Of a stretch of 64,000 nt of DNA, positions 16,303 through 28,176 are shown piece by piece (the stretch's first letter is position 1; each line of letters begins with the position of its first letter). Both the position numbers and the translations under genes were made by a program. The stretch is from Geosiphon pyriformis (Eukaryota; Glomeromycota; Glomeromycetes; Archaeosporales; Geosiphonaceae): assembly GCA_016748015.1 (NCBI GenBank), contig JAAOMT010000031.1, forward strand, positions 248,001 through 312,000, given 5' to 3'. Below the pieces are notes generated by a model, which saw only the letters and a list, made by a program, of their open reading frames with translations, did not search any database and was not told the DNA's origin.

Positions 16303-16621
16303 TAGTAATACCTCCCCTAAGTGCACGCTCTATAAATGCATACTCTCTATATGCATGTCCCAAGTTAGGGACTTAGAGCTAAATGATTCCGAGTTCCAAA
16401 TAATAACCAATTAGAAGTTGCCAATTGTTTATTAGATAATGATAATTTGGCATTAGATTGGTTTAATTGGTTTAATGGCTAGTCACGTGTATAAAGTGCA
16501 CAGATTACATTAACTGTGAAACAATATCTATTTTATTATTGGCTATTCTTTAAATGCATACTCTCTCTAAGTGCATGAATATAGTCGGTCCCAAGAGCAT
16601 GCACTTATAGAGGTACCACTG
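16303..16621. mobile_element. 319-bp MITE with pogo-like TIRs
   Basis: Non-autonomous DNA transposon. The right end read inward on the minus strand is CAGTGGTACCTCTATAAGTG then CATGCTCT. The left end is TAGTAATACCTCCCCTAAGT then GCACGCTCT. They align with mostly transition differences. TA flanks both ends (16301-16302, 16622-16623). The subterminal words ATGCATACTCTCT also recur in inverted arrangement. No coding capacity. The TIR differs from that of the element at 12177, so another pogo-family transposase would have mobilised it. Confidence 0.75.
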
Positions 16622-16623
16622 TA

Positions 16624-16846
16624 CTTGACAAATTCATGGAATATAGAAACACCGAATATCATAAGGTTGTAAGAATAAATTTCCCTTGTTAGTTGTTGGG
16701 ATTGCGATCGCACTCGCCTTCGATTTTTTTTATTAAGTAAGAATCCTGCAGATTAAGAGGATCTAGACTCGTTCACCTACCATTTTCCACGTTTTCAGGA
16801 TAGGAAAAAGCATTAAATATCCTTTAATTTACATTATAATCAATTC
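16624..16846. other. 3' flank of TMA46 homologue
   Basis: About 220 bp between the MITE and the TMA46 stop codon; presumably 3' UTR and terminator of that minus-strand gene. No defined signal beyond AT-rich stretches. Confidence 0.4.
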
Positions 16847-16849
16847 TTA

Positions 16850-16903
<54 letters not shown>

Positions 16904-18370
16904 TAGTTCATCTAAATTTTCATCCGCAAATAAATCTTCTTTAATCTCAATTTCTTCCTGTAATATGCCATTGTTTTTATTACTACTCCCCTCTTCGTAA
17001 GGGTTTTCTTCATGATTCGAGGTGAGCGTTGAATCATATCCCCCTTGATGGCTGTCGTCAGCCTTCCAATTATGATTCTGATTATAAGTAGAAATGTCGA
17101 ATGCATCTTCATCGTCATCATATTCGTCATCTTGGTTGACGAGATCTGGATTAAAGGTGAATAGATCACGCCCGGACATTCCAAAACCTTTTCCAGCTTT
17201 GAATGCAGCCTCCTTAGCCTTCCGCTTATCCTCCGCTTCAGCTTCAATTTTTGCCTTGCGGTTTTTCTTCCATTCCGTAAAAGATTCGAGTGTTACGGGT
17301 GTTAGGTTCTGACCTAATTTATGACGCTATAATAGAATTATCAAAGGTCAGAGCCTAAACAATTTCAATGGTAATAAAAATAGGATAATATCAAAACCTC
17401 TGTTTCTAGAAATTCTTCCAAAGTGATTTGCTCTTCTTCATCCGCTTCTGCCCTTTTTTGTGCTTTGGTTTTCAAGATGAACCCGAGAGGAAGTGCGTGT
17501 CTATACTTGCAATTCTTACCTAATAATTAAAAAACTTATAAATCATAGTTTCCTATTCGGGTATATTTAGTCCCTAAGAAATAGCAAAATAGAATGAAGT
17601 ACCTCCATTTGGACATTCCCAGAACCAACCATACTTTTGGTTTTCAATGGCTTCCAAAAAATATTTACATACAATATCAGTAGTTGTCTTTGGATTTCCA
17701 TGTTTAGACGAAACAACTTGTTCTAATTTTGACTGATCCCATTTATCCATAGTGTCTATTAAGAATGTTAAATATATCAAACGTCTCCATTGAGATATAG
17801 GACTTTGATCAAAGATAAATATTTGGCAACATGCCTTCATTGTATTCTTCTTCTCCCGCTCTCATATCGGAATAAAGATCAATCTTGGTGGTTTTTCTTT
17901 CAATGTTTAAATCATGAGAGAATTTACACTTGTCCCCTTTTTGGCATTGTCCAACTTTAAAAAAGGAACATAAAATAGTTTTTGGGTCAACACCGAAAGG
18001 AATTTTTTGCTGAACTTGAACAGGTTTGAATAATTCTGCGAGTTCCTCTTTCTTTTTTTGTTCAGCAGCTTTCTTATCAACAAGTGCTTGTTTGGCGGCG
18101 TCCTGCTCTTTCTATATAGTTTTATTATGAATATAAATTGTAAAATACAAAATGACAAACAAAATCAATATCAAGGTCAGATTAAATATGAACACGAACC
18201 TTCGTTTTCCGATCACCTGCTGCTAGAACTTGTGTTTCAATCTGTTTAATTTGCTGTTGTACCTTAGCGGACTTTTTTTTATTTTTCAGCCCAAAAGTTT
18301 TATCCTCAATAACTTTTTGCTTCTCTTTATCCTTTGATTTTGTAGATTGTTGATTCTTTTTCGGGGGCAT
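16847..18370 (-). CDS. TMA46: TMA46/ZC3H15 homologue (DRG family regulatory protein, CCCH zinc fingers)
   Basis: The family binds and stabilises the translation GTPase DRG1/Rbg1 and associates with ribosomes in the cytoplasm. Five exons on the minus strand: 18370-18200, 18111-17835, 17755-17603, 17519-17398, 17326-16847, giving 400 aa (yeast and human relatives are 345-426 aa). The N-terminus is [19 protein letters not shown]. The first CCCH finger is [19 protein letters not shown] (about residues 105-123, C-x7-C-x5-C-x3-H). The second spans about 179-208 and ends [15 protein letters not shown]. The DFRP region follows ([13 protein letters not shown]). The tail is a run of 17 Asp encoded by an ATC repeat. 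Intron 2 needs a GC donor (G|GCATGT) to keep frame. An ATG two codons upstream (18376) is also possible. The gene diverges from GRC3. Confidence 0.93.
16853..16903. repeat. (ATC)17 microsatellite encoding poly-Asp
   Basis: Perfect 17-unit trinucleotide repeat; on the minus strand it encodes 17 Asp near the C-terminus of the TMA46 homologue, followed by Glu and stop. Likely length-polymorphic. Confidence 0.97.
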
Positions 18371-18545
18371 TTCCAAGAAACAGATTCAAGATTTAAATAA
18401 TATGAGAAATTTCTTTGACAAAATGTAATACATGTATTTTGAAGAATTCGCCATTTTACGTGTAACCTCTTGGTTCATTACAAGCCACAAAGATAGATCA
18501 GAAATTTGTCAACGTATAATCTGTATTTCTTGAATCTCTTTCACC
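18371..18545. promoter_or_regulatory. Divergent promoter between TMA46 and GRC3 homologues
   Basis: Only about 175 bp separate the two start codons, so both promoters and 5' UTRs must lie here or overlap the neighbouring transcript. Contains AAATAATATG, TTTTACGTGTAA and a CACCATG start context for GRC3. Both products act in ribosome biology, which fits shared regulation, but no factor site is proven. Confidence 0.55.
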
Positions 18546-21500
18546 ATGTCTATGAAACGCAAAAGACAAAAGAAAGTAGCTCAAAATGTTCCTTTAATAG
18601 GTTTTTAAGATTTCTGTTTGTTGACCTTACACTTTCAGCTGATTTCAAGAGTTTAGACTCAAAACAAATATATATTGAAAGGGGATCGCTCCCTTTTTCC
18701 AGTTATTCTATGAAACAGAAAATCGAACTATTCTCCTGTTTTTTAACTTAAGATTTTTTTTCGTCTAAGAATCTGTGACCAATGAAAGCTTTCTAAGTAG
18801 TAAAGAGAGCGAGAAAAAACGTGTGCGTATTTGCTCTAATGCAATTTTCATAAATAATAATCCCAAGATTCCCGATTCAAGGTTACGTGCAAGCATCTTT
18901 TGATCCCATAATTAATGAAAAGATAAACTAAACTTTGTTCCCGTTAAATTCCATTTAGTCAAGATGAATCAATGCCTTCTGATAGTTTACTACTATCTAC
19001 ACCATTTATATCAAATCTTGACATTAGTTCAGATCAATCTCATTCCATACTTTCAGAATTGCAAATTCACACATTTTCAAAGAGAAATAAAGAAGTTGCG
19101 AATTCGCCTGAAGGAATGAGTGAGGAGGAAGGTATGGATTCTGAAAAAATTATCAACGAATACAAGGAAGCAGTTGGTCATCCTATAGAAAGTTCATTCG
19201 AAGATCAAGATGATAAGATGAAAACACCCACTGATTTGGAACAAGATCCTTCACCAATTGTCTCTACAAAAAGGTATTTTGCTTGAGTTTTATCGCAAGA
19301 AAACCAAATTTGTAAATGATTTGATTTTGAATTTATGCTAGCGCTGGTATCGATCCGGGTGCTGTTTCAAATTTCTCACCGACTGGCTCCAATGTTTTTG
19401 GCTCACGGGAAAACAGTACCAATAGCGACATATGTTTAATCGCCATGCAAAAAGACGAGGTAATTGTAATATGATTCTCAGATGATGAACCAAACGTTAA
19501 ACCTTTTAATTTTAATTTTTAGACAATTTGTTTTAAAGGCTATGTTCTTATATCACCGATTTATGGAAATGTCAAAATTATGGGTAACATCCTACACGGG
19601 AAATGCTCCGCAACCAATGACGACAAGACGCAAAATCTGATGGTCGATATAAAAGATGAATTTTTTTTTCAGCCAGTTTTCTCCCCACAGACCCATGCCC
19701 TTGCTGTGATTGAATGTATGACGATGGAAGCAACATCTCGGAAGACCTCTCGATCTGGCATTAAAGCTTCAGAAGAGACTATGAAGAAAATTCAGAAGCT
19801 CTTGAAAAATTTAAATTGCAATAGCCCCTCATATGATTCTATTTTAGCACTTCAAAGAATGGATTGGTGTGGGATCGCTGATCTGGAAAAAATATCAACT
19901 TCAATTTTCAGAGGAATATTTTCTGTAGATTCAATAGAGAAAGTAAACTCAAAAGTTGAAACCCAAATAGGAGAGCCCAATCAGATAAGGATCGAGGATA
20001 TTTATGGAATCCCTGGATTTCATCCCGTATGGAGATATATGTTTGAAATTGCTGTTTAATAGTCTTTGAGAGACATTATTAACCGCATTATTTAGATATT
20101 TGAACCAAAGCCTGGAATAACTTCATTGAAATATCCGGATTCATGGTTAATTGCCGCCAATCAAATTAGCACTGATTCTCTTATGAATGGTATTTTCAAC
20201 ACTGTAAATTGCCCATACATTTGTATTAAAATCTTAAATGTGATAAAATAGCCTATTTTTATTGATTTTCAGATAGTCAACCAAATATCATCGTATGCGG
20301 ACATAAAAAAGTGGGAAAATCTACCTTCTCTAGATTTTTAATGAACCATTTGCTAAATAGGTATGTCTGATATATTTTTTTTTTTACAAGAATCAAGTAT
20401 ATGAATAAAAGCGTATTTATTTCTTCCTAACCAGTTACTCAAAGATAGCTTATATCGAAAGTGATATCGGCCAATCGGAATTCACCCCATCAGGATTGGT
20501 TTCGTTGAATCTAATTGATTCCCCCCTCTTTGGTATCATAATCCTAAAAGTTTAAAATTTTTTTTATATGAGTCATCATTATCTAATCTTAGATTCATTT
20601 GGACAGGGCCACCGTTTACTCATCTAAAAAGACCATATCGTTCATATTTTATTGGTCACACCACACCCAAAGATGATCCTGATTATTATTTAGAATGTCT
20701 TGAGGAATTAGTTAATATATCTCAGCGCGATATTGCAGCCGATTTTAATGAACTAGATCTTTTAAATCCTTTAGAAATACCCTCACGTATACCCGTGATT
20801 ATCAACACACACGGATGGGTTAAAGGTACTTGGATTAATCAACGTTCTTGCTATAATCAATTTTTACTTGGTCTCAAATTCTGTTATTCCAGTAATTAAT
20901 CAATTCTTTCAACAACATCTAAGGAATGGGATATGACTTGCTCTTGCATATAATCAAACTTTTCAATCCCACTCATATCTGTCAATTCCAATCCAACTCC
21001 CATCCATACCTTAACCTTCCTCTCTTTCCTTCCTCAATTCTTTCTTCAGCCGACGAGAAATCGTGCAAAATTCTCTATGTTGATTCCGTACACCATAGCC
21101 CTAACCCTTCTAGGTTTATAGCATCGTTTCATAGAACACTTACCCTTCTTTCTTATTTTTATTCTACCCCTTCACTAAGCTCAAATTGTTCTGATAAATG
21201 GTGGGATTGTGACAAATCGTTAGTACAACACCTTCCGAGGTGCTTGGATTGGACTAAAGGATTGACTAAGGGGGTGTTTATGCTTTTTGGTGAGGTTTCA
21301 TGGAGTCAACTTTTATATGCCCTTAATGGCTCAATAGTAGGATTAATAGGAGATTTAGTGGATGAAGATCAGCTAGAGGAAGAAGAAGAGCAAAATCATG
21401 AATGGAAAGATGATAAATCAGGGCCTGGATTCGTAAGTAATCGGCTTCTTAATTTGAATTTTAATATGAATTCTTAACGTCATTGTGGGTAATATTCTTG

Positions 21501-21882
21501 ATTCGTCTCAACCTGATGCCAAATACAAAAGGAAGCTCCTCTATACTTTCCATCCCCTCGATTCCCACCACCACCTCCTGCACACCATACATGTCATGGT
21601 TTGGCTCTAATAAGATCGATCGATGCTGCCAGCCATACCTTTCATATCCTTACCCCCCTTCCGCATAAAATCCTCAAGAAAACAAACGCAATTGTAAAAG
21701 GCGCCTTAGAATTGCCTGTTTGTGCTAGTTTGGATCATACCATGAACACTTCTTTGGGTATATGCAGGTTACCTTGGAAGAAAGTACCCTACTTGACAGT
21801 GGATGTTAGTGGAGGAGCAGGCCATGCCGTTCCGCACGTCCGTAGAAATCTTATGAGGCGTGGGCAAATGACCAACGGGTGA
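18546..21882 (+). CDS. GRC3: GRC3/NOL9 polynucleotide 5'-hydroxyl kinase
   Basis: GRC3 phosphorylates 5'-OH RNA ends during rRNA ITS2 processing in the nucleolus, working with the endonuclease Las1. Exons: 18546-18600, 18964-19273, 19342-19459, 19523-20026, 20096-20189, 20273-20360, 20435-20532, 20607-20825, 20924-21432, 21532-21882; product 781 aa, somewhat longer than the yeast and human proteins. The Walker A motif is CGHKKVGKSTF (about residues 369-379), followed by YIESDIGQSEFTPSG, the D-x-G-Q-x-E motif of the clade. IINTHGWVKG and CHGLALIRSID are also typical. The N-terminus is basic (MSMKRKRQKK), then a long acidic/Ser-rich region. Exon 1 and its 363-nt intron are inferred from a CACCATG start and frame; without it the start would be 18972. 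A proline run precedes CHGLALIR. The last intron ends at a weak acceptor (ACAAAAG). Looks intact. Confidence 0.9.
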
Positions 21883-24800
21883 AGTGTCGGTGCTTGAAGT
21901 TAATTGAAGGCGGAATTGAGTTTTTAGAATTAAGATTAGGCTAGGAATGCTAACAACTACATTAGATGGAAAAAAGTCATGGGACATTTTAAATTTTTGT
22001 CACAAAAATGATAAAAATAGCTTTAAAATAATAAGGAATACACTAAAATTATAATTATTAATCAAAATAAAAGTATAATTAACCATATTTTTTGAAATCA
22101 ATGCATAAATCTTTATTAATTATAATGGATTTTCAAATATACAAAATTAAATAAAAAGAATTAACTGATTTTAAGCATATAAAAAAATTTGTATGTGAAA
22201 TATTAACACAACTCAATTATATTAATTATTTAAAATATTGTTATAATTGAAACTCATAGTTTTTATTAATTATTATATGTATTAGCTATTTTATTTTTAA
22301 ATAAATTATTAACCTAATTATTAAGTTAATTAATAACTTAGTTATTAATCTAATTTATTGATTTTTTTAGCAATTATATAAGCAATAAATTCTTTAACTA
22401 TAAAAAAAACATTAAACAAACAAGATTAAATTTAATAAAAAAATTATTTATTTATTTACTTATTTATTTATTTTAAAACTAATTATACTTATTAAATTTA
22501 TACTAATTTAATTTTTGTTTTTTCTATTTTTAATAATTGTTTTATTTGTTATTTATTAATTTATTATTTAAACTTGTAATAAAATAATGTTTTTTATAAG
22601 ATTGTTAAAACTTATCTTATTTACTATTTTATATATAATTATTTATACTTATTATAATAATTAATAGTTTAAAATATATTAATTTAAGTATATTGTAATT
22701 GTAAAAAGCATTTTTTAGCTAATTGTTTTTTTGTTAAAACTATTTGCAGTATTTTAATAATCTAAATTAGTCAATTATAAAAACATAATAAATAATTAAA
22801 AAAAAATCAAATTATTATAAATTATGTAAATTAATAAAAAACAAGTAACAAATTAAGTTTAAAAACCGAAAAAATAAAATAAAAAAATTAAATCACAATT
22901 AATGTTAATTTATTTAAAAAATTAGAATAAAATCTAACTGTTTTTTTATTTATATTTAAAAAATAATAAATTAATTACTAATTAAATTAGTAAACTGGTT
23001 TATAAATGTTTTAAAATAGTTTAAAATTTCTATAATTAATTGTTTTTTATTAAAATTAATAGTTAATCAAAAGTTAAAATTTTAAAAATTGTATAAAAAT
23101 TTTAGTATATATTATTTTTAACCAATTAATAACATTTTTTTTTTAAATTTGCATAAATTATTAATATTTAAAAAACACCTAAAATTAATAAATATTTTGA
23201 TTAAACTAGATTTATTAACAATAGTAATATTTATTATTATGTATTGTTAAACTAATAGTAATTAATAATTATTAGTAAAATTTAATTAATAATAGATTTA
23301 AATAATAAATAATTTATTATATAAAATAAATATAAATACAAATTAATTTATAATTTATAAACAGTTTTATAAAAAAACAGCTTTTAATTACTTAGTTTTT
23401 TTTGTTTTTTTATTAAATAAATTGTGTAATTAAGTTTTAAAATTCAATAAACTTTTTAGTTTTATATTTTAAGATATATAATTATATTTATTTTAAAGTT
23501 TTCAATATTAATTATTTAAATATTTACTTATTATACCATATTAATTTGATTTTAAATTTTTATTATCTGTTTTTTTATATTTTTATATTAGTTTTTAGTT
23601 TAAATAATTTATTTTTTATTATTTAAAAAATTCAATTATTAATTTAACTAATTCAGAATTTTAAAAACTTTTAAAATAACTATTTTTTTTATAATTATAT
23701 AAATAAAAATATTAAAATCATTGTTTAATTTAATTTTTTTTAATTTTTTAAGTTTTAATATATTTATTAATAGTAAAATTAATAAATTTTTAAACTTTAT
23801 TAAATTAAGCAAAATAAAAAAAGTATTACTAATTTGTTAATTATAATTAAAAATTTAGCAAAATAAATAAACAATTTAACACATTTAAAAAATACAATAT
23901 AAAATATTAAAAAATAAACAATTTATAAAACAAAAAAATATTAATATGTAATATAAATAAATAAATTAAATTAAATCATAAACAAATTTGATAATATTAA
24001 AGTTTTATTTTTGGTGTAGATTTTGATTATTTTGATTTAAATATTGTAATAATTATTAATAACAATATAATTAAATCTATATATAAAGTTTTTAAAATAT
24101 GTAATTAATTTTTGTTAATTTGTTTTTTGTTTAAAAATAATTTTTTTGTAATCATTTTAAGTTTTTATATTAATGTTTTATTGTATTTAAAAATATTATA
24201 GTTGATAATAATTTAATTATTAAAACAATAAATAAATGTTTTTTTATAATATTAAATAATAATTTTAATAAAAATAACATTAAATACAGTAATATAAATT
24301 TGTATAATATAATAACAAAAATTTTAACTGTTAAAATATTTATTTAAGACAATTTTAAAAAAGTTAAAAAGATTATTAATTATATTTTTATTAATAAAAT
24401 ATTAATTTATTAAAATTTTTTTAATACTAATTATAAAATTGTTTTGATATTATTTAGTTTAAAATTAATTTACTTATTATTATGTAAAAACAAACTAATT
24501 AGAATTATTATAAATACAAATTAAATTTAACTAATTTTGTAATTCAGTATAAATTTATTAAATTTAAATTTTGTATAAGATTTTATTAAAAAAAATATTA
24601 ATTTAATTTGCTAATAAAATAATTATTAAAACCAAATTTAAAAAATTTAATATAATTGTCAACAAAATTTTTTCAAGTTTTATAAGTTAAAAAATATTGG
24701 TTTTTAAAATTTTAAAAATAATTTGTTTAAGTAATAATTTTGAATTTAAGAATTTAATAAATGCTTAAAAAGATTAAATATAAATAAAATAATGATTTTT

Positions 24801-25762
24801 CAGATTTTTTGAATAAAAAATAGTTAAGTTTTAATATAAAAAACTTATTAAAATTCAAAATATTTAACAAAAAATTAAAAAATTAAAAATATAATTAATA
24901 AATACATAAAGTTTTTTGTTTTAAATAAAAATCAAATTATTAAGAATATTTTTAAGAAATTTTTCCAAAAAATTATTATTAAATTAAAAAAAACATAGTT
25001 TTGAATTTTATTATAATTAACTAAACACAAAAAAGACAAATTTACAAAAATAAAATTTTAATTTAAAATAGTTAATATGTTTTTTTAATTATGTTAAAAA
25101 AGATAATTTTAGTAAAAATATAAATACAGTGTTTTTTAATAAATTTTTTAAGATTTATTAAATAAAAAATAGTTAAATTACGAAATTATAGTAATTAGTT
25201 TATTTTAAAATTATTTTTAAAATTATTAAATATTTATTTATTAAGTAAAAAAGTTTTTAATTTTTAGAAAAAAACTTAAATTTTTATAATTTTTAAGCTT
25301 TATAAATAAAAAAGCATTTTAATTAATATTTATTCTATAATTATAATTAAAAATACTATTAAAAATGTTCTTTAATAAAATTTTTTGTGGCTTGTAAAAT
25401 TAATAATATATAAAAATAATTTTTTTGTTTTAAAAAAAATATTTACTTAAATATTTATTTTTATTATTAATTTAAAAATAATTTAAATAAAAATAAAAAA
25501 TATAGTTAATCTTATAAGATATGTAAAATATATATAATTTAATAAATTAAAAATATTTAAAAAAAAGTTTTAAGAAATTAAAATATTTATTAAGTTTTTT
25601 AAGCATATTTACAATAACAAAATTAATTAAATTATAACATATTTTAATTTAATAACTAGTTATAAAATTATTGATAATGTTATTAAATAAAAAAATTAAT
25701 TAATTACAAAAAAACATAATTAATATATAATAAATATACAATAATATAAAATAATAATAAAT
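21883..25762. other. Long AT desert, no gene seen
   Basis: From about 21985 the sequence becomes almost pure A and T for 3.7 kb, with stops in every frame. It begins right after the GRC3 stop and ends at the target duplication of the half-LINE. No terminal repeats or tandem arrays recognised. It may be decayed TE DNA. Confidence 0.7.
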
Positions 25763-25773
25763 AAGACACAATA
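25763..25773 (+). repeat. 5' target-site duplication of half-LINE
   Basis: AAGACACAATA here is repeated at 28077-28087 immediately after the poly(A). Such an 11-bp duplication is typical of target-primed reverse transcription. Confidence 0.8.
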
Positions 25774-28076
25774 TTAATAATATATTTAATCTAAAAAACT
25801 CTTTGTCTCCTTAATTTTATGACCACGACCAGAGCAAAGAGTAAAAAGGCTGCACCTGATATCTGTCCTAAGATATCTAATAAAATTTCAACCAGAAGAG
25901 CTCTTTCTGTTGTAGAAGCAACTAGGCAAAACGTTTTAGAAGTCTTCCTCTTACCCAGTAATCGTGAAAAGCTGCCTTTGGTAGCCACTGAATCAACTTC
26001 TTCATCTTTGGCTGGTTTTTCACCAGTTAAAGTTTCTTCAAAGAGACACACTTGAGTTAGTCCCAGTGTTGCCTTCACCCCGACTAAAAGCCCAAAAGTT
26101 TTTAATAATAGACCAGTAAATAAGCTGGTCTTCCCCTCTATAGACTCAACACCTAGTGCTTCTGGCACCACCTCTTCAAAAAAAATGGTCAAAAAAACCA
26201 AAAGTTCAGAAAAGTGGGGGCAGTCGCTTGCCTCTACTATTGTTACACCAAACCTCTTTGTGGTTCCCAATGAGATCTTGGATGAGATCTCAGTAGCATC
26301 ATCTGGCATGTCATCCAAGATGGGCCAAGATCAACCACTGGCTGTGTTGCCAAATGTGGTGTTTTCTGGCAGATCATTGCCGGTTTTAGAAGTAAAACAA
26401 TCTCCTTCTGTTGGGTCACCTGTTTTTAAGAACTGGGCTGATCAAATGGAAACTGATTTATTTCCTTCTCTAGTTTTTGGTGCTACTTCTGGTGGTGCTT
26501 GGGAAACTATTACTAGTCGTCAAAGATTTGCTGGGTGGGTGGCCTCCACTCTGGTGCCTAGTGCTACTTTTAAGATCAAATTGGCTCATGTTAAGACTGT
26601 TTTTCAGTCTGTACATGGTTTCTTGGGTGCTAAATCTGTTTTAAAAGACAATGTGAAACTTTTCTGTGTGGAGTTTGCTTCTCAACAGTCTTTGGATGCT
26701 GCATTTCTGGTTGAGCTTACAAGCTCTGTTCATTTGGTCATTCTCAAAATTGCCAAGTCTTTGGTGGTTTCTGAATTTGGTTCCTCTTCTGCTGCTGTTG
26801 CGCTGTATGATGTATCTTTGGGTGTGTCTGCTGCTGATATTAAGTTGGCTTTCAGTGTGTTTGGTAGTGTTACTCATGTTGTGCTGAAGCCTGCTGGCAT
26901 TTGGCAGTATGTGGTGGTTTATTTTGAAAAGTTGGACTCTGCTGTGTCTGCCTTGAAGCATTGGTCAGTCTTGGTGGGCAAGGATAGTATTAGAATCCTC
27001 TCTCTGGTAAATCAAAATGAGACTATTTTGTCTCATGATAAGTTTAAGGCCAAATTGGTCAACCTTCCCCCTGGTTGTACTGCCTTTGAAATCAGTAATA
27101 TGATTTCTCAGATTGGTGGTCGAACATGTTTCATCCCTCATTCTCCTGATTCTGGTTGTCGTTTCTAGTTTGCTTTGGTTACATTTGACTCTCAAGACAA
27201 TTTGGATTCTGCTGTAGTCAAGACTGGTACTCTTAGGAAATGCTGTATTTGGTGGGAAACTCCTGGCTGCCAGTGCTGCTTTAGGTGTCAAGAAATGGGC
27301 CTGGCTGCAGATTGCAAGATTTCCCCACCTTCCACTCTCAAGATTTCCAAGGTTTTCAAGTTTTGTTTTGTGGGTTCTGCTTCATATGCCAAGACTGCTG
27401 CTTCTTCTGGTCTTTCTGAGTTTCTTTCTTTAGTGGCTTCTTTAGCTGCTTCTGCTGCTGATTCTGCTGTTAGTTCTAGGTTGGACTCTTTGGAAAAGCA
27501 GATTTCGGATTTGGCTGCTCTGGTTAAGTCTATTGTTGAGCCTGTTGGTTTTTTGGTTGCTTTAGTGTCTCGTCTTCTTAATGATAATGCCATTAAGGCT
27601 GTTCAGGTCAAGAAAGATATCATTTCTATGAAAAGTGCTGCTAACAATTTTTCTAACCTCATGGTTGGAGTTTTCAAGAACATTGCTTGTTTTAGATTTG
27701 AGGTTGACTTTGGTAATATGGATTATGATGGTGTTCTGGCTGTTAAGCCTTCTTTTTTGAGTGAAGACACTATTGAGCATGTTATTGCTTTGTGGCAAAT
27801 GTCTGTTGCTGAAACCAGGGGCAATATTGAGTCTACTAGATTGTTTCTTAGTGAGTTTATTTTTGACTCTAGGAATTTGAATGGTATCATTGAGAGAATT
27901 TGTGGATTGGGGTTATTCTCACCTATTTTTGATTCAGCGTAGTGAGTCCTTGATTGGGCCGAGTGTCTGATCACATGTAGAAAATACATAATTTACACCT
28001 ATAATGTAATCCCTTCTGTGATATCATAGTTTAGGTAGTATTTGGGTCTTGCTCGTTAAAATATAATAAAAAAAAA
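25774..28076 (+). mobile_element. ORF1-only LINE ('half-LINE', copy L2)
   Basis: A complete insertion bounded by an 11-bp target duplication: a 45-bp 5' UTR, ORF1, a 3' UTR of the same family as copies L0 and L1 (GGGCCGAGTG...GATCACATGTAG), and an A-tail. ORF2 is absent: the ORF1 stop at 27942 is followed directly by the 3' UTR. The flanking duplication means the element inserted in this form. It would depend on ORF2 proteins from full-length copies such as the family of L1. Confidence 0.85.
25819..27942 (+). pseudogene. LINE ORF1 protein (two in-frame stops)
   Basis: One frame of 708 codons from ATG at 25819 to TAG at 27942, interrupted by TGA at 26053 and TAG at 27166. The N-terminus is basic (MTTTRAKSKKAAPD). 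The middle has RNA-binding-like stretches (KLFCVEFASQQSLDAAF; VVYFEKLDSAVSALKHW), resembling paired RRM-like folds of LINE ORF1 proteins. A knuckle-like CCFRCQEMGLAADCK follows at about 27270, but the His of a CCHC knuckle is missing. A long Ala/Ser-rich helical segment comes next. The expected role is nucleic-acid binding and RNP formation. Codon use is much GC-richer than the flanks. With the stops the intact product cannot be made unless read through. Confidence 0.82.
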
Positions 28077-28087
28077 AAGACACAATA
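28077..28087 (+). repeat. 3' target-site duplication of half-LINE
   Basis: AAGACACAATA, matching 25763-25773. The first two A bases merge with the poly(A) tail. Confidence 0.8.
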
Positions 28088-28176
28088 ATTTTTTTATATT
28101 AAGTTTAATAAGTATAGTCTAACCACTACTTAGTACTTTAAAACAAATTAAGTATTTTAAATTAAATACAATTCAT
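28088..28176 (-). mobile_element. Possible continuation of decayed LINE ORF1 (L3, left piece)
   Basis: Read on the minus strand, the bases just left of gypsy LTR A (ATGAATTGTATTTAA...) can be aligned with the ORF1 segment beginning TATGATGTATCTTTGG at about 26806. That is exactly where the right-hand piece (59375-60395) breaks off. The match is weak and AT-rich, so this is suggestive only. If right, gypsy A inserted inside this old ORF1. Confidence 0.35.

Noticed and set aside
25791-26318. 175-codon minus-strand open frame
   Set aside because: It is the complement of LINE ORF1; the plus-strand frame shows ORF1 similarity to the copy at 60359 and the minus one is a shadow.
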